From an uncultured Collinsella sp. (lineage in GTDB: Bacteria > Actinomycetota > Coriobacteriia > Coriobacteriales > Coriobacteriaceae): 8,557 nucleotides of DNA. The stretch is from contig CABRID010000086.1 in the NCBI GenBank assembly GCA_902470895.1, positions 1-8,557 on the forward strand. Reading direction: 5' to 3'. Under the pieces are notes generated by a model, which worked only from the letters and a program-made list of their open reading frames with translations, was not told the DNA's origin and did no database searches. The translations under genes and the position numbers were made by a program. Shown piece after piece: positions 6,202 through 8,557 of the stretch. The number at the start of each line of letters is the position of its first letter. Within the stretch, counting starts at the first letter, position 1.

Positions 6202-7032
6202 ATGAGCGACGAAGAGCTCAAAAAGGTTGCCAACGAGGTAAGGAAGGGCATCGTCACCGGCGTGCACGCTGCCAAGTCCGGCCATCCGGGCGGTTCGCTC
6301 GGCGCTGCCGACATCATGACCTATCTGTACTTTGAGGAAATGAACGTCGACCCGGCCGATCCCCGCAAGGCCGACCGCGATCGCTTTGTGCTTTCCAAGG
6401 GCCACTGTGCACCTGGTCTGTACGCTGTGCTCGCCGAGCGTGGGTTCTTCCCCAAGGAGGATCTTGAGACGCTGCGCCACATCGGCAGCCACCTGCAGGG
6501 TCATCCCAACATGAACGACACTCCGGGCGTTGACATGTCCACCGGTTCGCTCGGCCAGGGCATCTCCGCCGCCGTGGGCATGGCCGTTGCCGCCAAGCAC
6601 TGGGGCGATACTTATCGCACGTACGCCCTGCTGGGCGATGGCGAGAGCGAGGAGGGCCAGGTCTGGGAGGCCGCCATGTTTGCCGGCAACCAGCAGCTCG
6701 ACAACCTCTGTGTGATCGTCGACCACAACGGCCTGCAGATCGACGGTCCCGTCGAGGAGGTCAACGACCCCATGCCGCTCGCCGACAAGTTCCGCGCCTT
6801 TAAGTTCCACGTGGTGGAGCTCGCCGACGGCAACGATTTCGACCAGATTCGCGCTGCCTTTGCCGAGGCTCGCGCCACTAAGGGGCAGCCGACCGCCATT
6901 ATCGCCGAGACCCTGAAGGGCAAGGGCGTGTCCTTTATGGAGAACCAGGTTGGTTGGCACGGCAAGGCCCCCAACGATGAACAGTTTGAGCAGGCCATGG
7001 CAGAGCTCACGGCCGCCGGAGAGGAGCTCTAG
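6202..7032 (+). CDS. Transketolase, N-terminal (pyrophosphate-binding) subunit
   Basis: Transketolase moves two-carbon units between sugar phosphates in the non-oxidative pentose phosphate pathway, using thiamine diphosphate and a divalent metal. This 276-residue protein matches the first third of a full-length enzyme. It has SGHPGG with His28, SKGH with His68, TGSLGQG, and the cofactor motif GDGESEEGQ from Gly145, ending at Asn176 (DHNG). Asp146 and Asn176 are 30 apart, as in the full-length enzyme's metal ligands. The C-terminus ends soon after VGWHGKAPND, as expected for the split form. AGGA (6191-6194) lies 7 bases before the ATG. The C-terminal half is encoded one base downstream, so the two chains should be made together and assemble into the active enzyme. 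A DXS or other related thiamine enzyme is unlikely given this motif set. Confidence 0.95.
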   Translation: MSDEELKKVANEVRKGIVTGVHAAKSGHPGGSLGAADIMTYLYFEEMNVDPADPRKADRDRFVLSKGHCAPGLYAVLAERGFFPKEDLETLRHIGSHLQGHPNMNDTPGVDMSTGSLGQGISAAVGMAVAAKHWGDTYRTYALLGDGESEEGQVWEAAMFAGNQQLDNLCVIVDHNGLQIDGPVEEVNDPMPLADKFRAFKFHVVELADGNDFDQIRAAFAEARATKGQPTAIIAETLKGKGVSFMENQVGWHGKAPNDEQFEQAMAELTAAGEEL

Positions 7033-7033
7033 G

Positions 7034-7975
7034 ATGGCAGACGTCAAAAAAATCGCCACGCGCGTAAGCTACGGCGAGGCCCTCGTCGAGCTCGCCAACG
7101 AGCACGATGACTTTGTGGTCCTCGACGCCGACCTGGCCGCCGCCACGCAGACCGGCAAGTTCAAGGCCGCCTGCCCCGACCGCTTCTTCGACGTGGGTAT
7201 CGCCGAGAGCAACCTGATGGGCGTCGCCGCCGGTATCGCGACCACCGGCCGCGTTGCCTTCGCGAGCACCTTTGCCATGTTCGCAGCCGGCCGCGCTTTT
7301 GAGCAGGTCCGTAACTCCATCGGCTACCCGCACCTCAACGTTAAGATTGGTGCCACGCACGCCGGTATCTCGGTGGGCGAGGATGGTGCCACGCACCAGT
7401 GCTGCGAGGATATCGCCCTCATGCGCGTCATCCCCGGCATGACTGTGATCGTTCCTGCCGACGACGTCGAGGCCCGCGCCGTGACGCGCGCCGCCTACGA
7501 GTGCGACGGTCCGGTGTACATGCGCTTCGCTCGTCTGGCCTCGCCGGTTATCAACGACCCCGAGACCTACAAGTTCGAGTTGGGTAAGGGCATTGTCATG
7601 CGCGAGGGCGCCGATGTGACCATCATCGCCTGCGGCCTGATGGTCGGCGAGGCTCTCGAGGCCGCCGAGCAGCTCGCTGCCGAGGGTATCGACGCCGAGG
7701 TCATCAACATGCACACCATCAAGCCCATCGATGCCGACCTGATCGTCAAGAGCGCCACCAAGACCGGCCACGTCGTGACCGTCGAGGAGCACTCCGTGAT
7801 CGGCGGCCTGGGCGGCGCCGTTGCCGACGTCCTGTGCGAGCAGTGCCCGACGCCCCTCAAGAAGATCGGCGTCAACGACACCTTCGGTGAGTCTGGTCCG
7901 GGTGCCGAGCTCTTGCACAAGTATGGCCTGGACGCCGCCAACATCGTGGCGACCACCAAGGAGTTCTTGGCATAA
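7034..7975 (+). CDS. Transketolase, C-terminal subunit
   Basis: This 313-residue chain supplies the pyrimidine-binding and C-terminal domains of the split transketolase. Key parts are VGIAESN with Glu58, the residue that activates the thiamine aminopyrimidine ring; FASTFAMFAAGRAFEQ, the ring-binding pocket; THAG with His109 and GEDGATHQ; then the transketolase C-terminal domain with VITVEEHS-like TVEEHSVIGGLGGAV and FGESGPGAELL near the end. I placed the start at ATG 7034, one base after the TAG of the first subunit (TAGGATG), because AGGAG (7022-7026) sits 7 bases upstream, inside the end of the first gene. Longer in-frame starts would overlap the first gene in a different frame and lack family similarity. 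The tight spacing points to one operon and balanced synthesis of both chains. No active-site loss is seen. Confidence 0.95.
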   Translation: MADVKKIATRVSYGEALVELANEHDDFVVLDADLAAATQTGKFKAACPDRFFDVGIAESNLMGVAAGIATTGRVAFASTFAMFAAGRAFEQVRNSIGYPHLNVKIGATHAGISVGEDGATHQCCEDIALMRVIPGMTVIVPADDVEARAVTRAAYECDGPVYMRFARLASPVINDPETYKFELGKGIVMREGADVTIIACGLMVGEALEAAEQLAAEGIDAEVINMHTIKPIDADLIVKSATKTGHVVTVEEHSVIGGLGGAVADVLCEQCPTPLKKIGVNDTFGESGPGAELLHKYGLDAANIVATTKEFLA

Positions 7976-7994
7976 GGCAAGACGGATTTCATGG

Positions 7995-8035
7995 ACTGCT
8001 TCGTCAGAACTATAAAACTGTTTCGCCAGTACTAT
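7995..8035 (+). repeat. Direct repeat pair after transketolase
   Basis: ACTGCTTCGTCAGAACTAT (7995-8013) and ACTGTTTCGCCAGTACTAT (8017-8035) agree at 16 of 19 positions, with a period of 22 bases. A third partial copy, ACTGTTTTGCCAG, occurs at 8097-8109 inside the hairpin element. No function is visible. Confidence 0.5.
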
Positions 8036-8045
8036 GGAAACCCGG

Positions 8046-8077
8046 CAGGGGCGCTCTCTTGGAGAGCGCCCCTGTTT
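8046..8077 (+). terminator. Hairpin terminator of the transketolase operon
   Basis: CAGGGGCGCTCTC (8046-8058) pairs perfectly with GAGAGCGCCCCTG (8062-8074) around a three-base loop. The stem is very stable, but only TTT follows, so termination may be less efficient than its strength suggests. It lies 70 bases after the transketolase stop. Confidence 0.75.
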
Positions 8078-8078
8078 C

Positions 8079-8144
8079 AGTTGCGGTGAAATAAGGACTG
8101 TTTTGCCAGCTTAAAGGCTCAACAGTCCCTATTTCACCGCAACT
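8079..8144. repeat. Palindromic element C (24-bp arms)
   Basis: Bases 8079-8102 and 8121-8144 are 24-base arms, complementary at 23 positions (only A8094 against C8129 fails), with an 18-base loop. The outer part is AGTTGCGGTGAAATA, followed by AGGACTGTT on the plus strand and AGGGACTGTT on the minus strand. This is the same core, in the same place next to the arm, as elements A and B at 751-847. It begins directly after the transketolase terminator. Confidence 0.7.
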
Positions 8145-8273
8145 CATGAAGACGCCCCTCAAGCACGGTCCCATCAGGGAAAAGGGCATATATCGACAAA
8201 GCGCAATTCAGACCCTTCCAGCGTTGTATATGCAGCACCCCAAGATAAACGCGGCGACCCCTTAGTTATCGCA
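8145..8273. other. Intergenic stretch without a convincing gene
   Basis: No open frame with a start codon and ribosome binding site is seen on either strand. On the minus strand, 8134-8265 is open for 43 codons without an ATG and ends at a TGA inside element C. Its last part reads LFPDGTVLEGRLHELR, which looks protein-like, but third-position GC is only about half, unlike the real genes here. It could be the decayed end of a lost gene or chance. Confidence 0.3.
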
Positions 8274-8396
8274 GGCCGGGCACAGGGTTACTCTCCAAAT
8301 CTTTCCGCAGGACGGAGGAGCCCCCGCCGCGCGAAGCGCGCAGCGGGGGCTCCGACATGTCCGAGGACGATTTGGAGAGTAACCCTGTGTCCGGCC
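8274..8396. repeat. Large inverted repeat forming a 123-base extended hairpin
   Basis: Outer arms 8274-8301 and 8369-8396 are 28 bases each and pair throughout, with one G-U pair (8280 with 8390). Inside, GGAC (8310-8313) can pair with GTCC (8359-8362). GGAGCCCCCGC (8317-8327) pairs perfectly with 8343-8353, and CGCGC (8328-8332) pairs with GCGCG (8336-8340) over a GAA loop. About 50 pairs form in total. There is no transposase gene, no obvious flanking target duplication, and no T-run. It may be a miniature mobile element, a structured RNA, or part of a leader for the gene to the right. Confidence 0.75.
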
Positions 8397-8466
8397 GACG
8401 GGATGGTTGATTTCCGATCTCAGCCGAACACATTAGGCGGACAGGCCGTTCCCGCAGCTAGCCGAA

Positions 8467-8506
8467 CGCCCCCGAGGCCCCATCCGGGCCCCGGGGGCGC
8501 CGTTTT
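8467..8506 (+). terminator. GC-rich terminator-like hairpin
   Basis: Bases 8467-8480 pair with 8486-8499 (13 pairs, one A/C mismatch at 8475/8491) over a five-base loop CATCC. TTTT follows at 8503-8506, four bases after the stem. It ends about 20 bases before a possible start codon, so it may be an attenuator rather than the end of a transcript. No gene that it would terminate lies close upstream. Confidence 0.6.
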
Positions 8507-8528
8507 CCCAGTTGAAGGAACGGTGGAG

Positions 8529-8557
8529 ATGTGTTTCGATGGGTCCGGTGGCCATGC
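8529..8557 (+). CDS. Possible start of a downstream gene (truncated by the window edge)
   Basis: ATG 8529 follows AAGGA (8515-8519) by 9 bases and would begin MCFDGSGGH. ATG 8539, in another frame, follows GGTGGAG (8522-8528) by 10 bases and would begin MGPVAM. Only 29 bases remain, so I cannot choose between them or name a product. The call rests on the purine-rich stretch before the start codons. Confidence 0.3.

Noticed and set aside
6100..7059. Minus-strand open frame opposite the first transketolase gene, and a similar one at 7007-7918 opposite the second
   Set aside because: Both are shadows of strongly supported plus-strand genes, with no family features of their own.
8010..8189. A 59-codon minus-strand frame beginning MPFSLMGPC
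   Set aside because: It crosses both element C and the transketolase terminator hairpin, lacks a good ribosome binding site, and has no recognisable content.
7976..8557. CRISPR array, tRNA or insertion sequence in the repeat-rich right end
   Set aside because: The repeats are few and irregular with no uniform spacers, no cloverleaf is seen, and there is no transposase frame.

Overview
The window reads as a piece of chromosome from a high-GC member of the Coriobacteriia, most likely Collinsella or a close relative. This placement rests on high GC at third codon positions, a zinc-type L31 with a long Ala/Lys/Glu tail, a secA-prfB pair with an actinobacterial-looking RF2, a split transketolase, and a style of palindromic intergenic DNA. 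I made no database comparison, so the genus is an inference.

Layout: (1) 1-61 is the 3' end of an unidentified plus-strand gene. (2) 135-747 is a complete rpmE unit: promoter, a leader with two hairpins, the L31 gene, and a strong terminator. (3) 751-853 is a non-coding stretch packed with small palindromes. (4) 980-4935 holds secA and prfB, overlapping by one base (TAATG), so probably one translationally coupled operon for protein export and translation termination. (5) 4936-5102 holds three terminator-like hairpins in a row; the last ends 12 bases before the next start codon. (6) 5103-5993 encodes a YitT-family membrane protein. (7) 6202-7975 encodes the two halves of transketolase as separate, tightly spaced genes, followed by a hairpin terminator. 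(8) 7976-8528 has no convincing gene. It contains direct repeats, a 24-bp-arm hairpin related to the palindromes at 751-853, a 123-base extended hairpin (8274-8396), and a GC-rich terminator-like hairpin just upstream of a possible start codon near the right edge.

All recognisable genes are on the plus strand and are housekeeping: ribosome component, Sec motor ATPase, release factor, membrane protein of unknown substrate, and pentose-phosphate enzyme. I see no defence system, prophage, insertion sequence with a transposase, CRISPR array, tRNA or rRNA. The points worth a second look are the RF2 stop-codon tripeptide (SPT instead of SPF), the 123-base hairpin with its downstream leader-like region, and a family of hairpins that share an AGGGACWG core but have different self-complementary arms.
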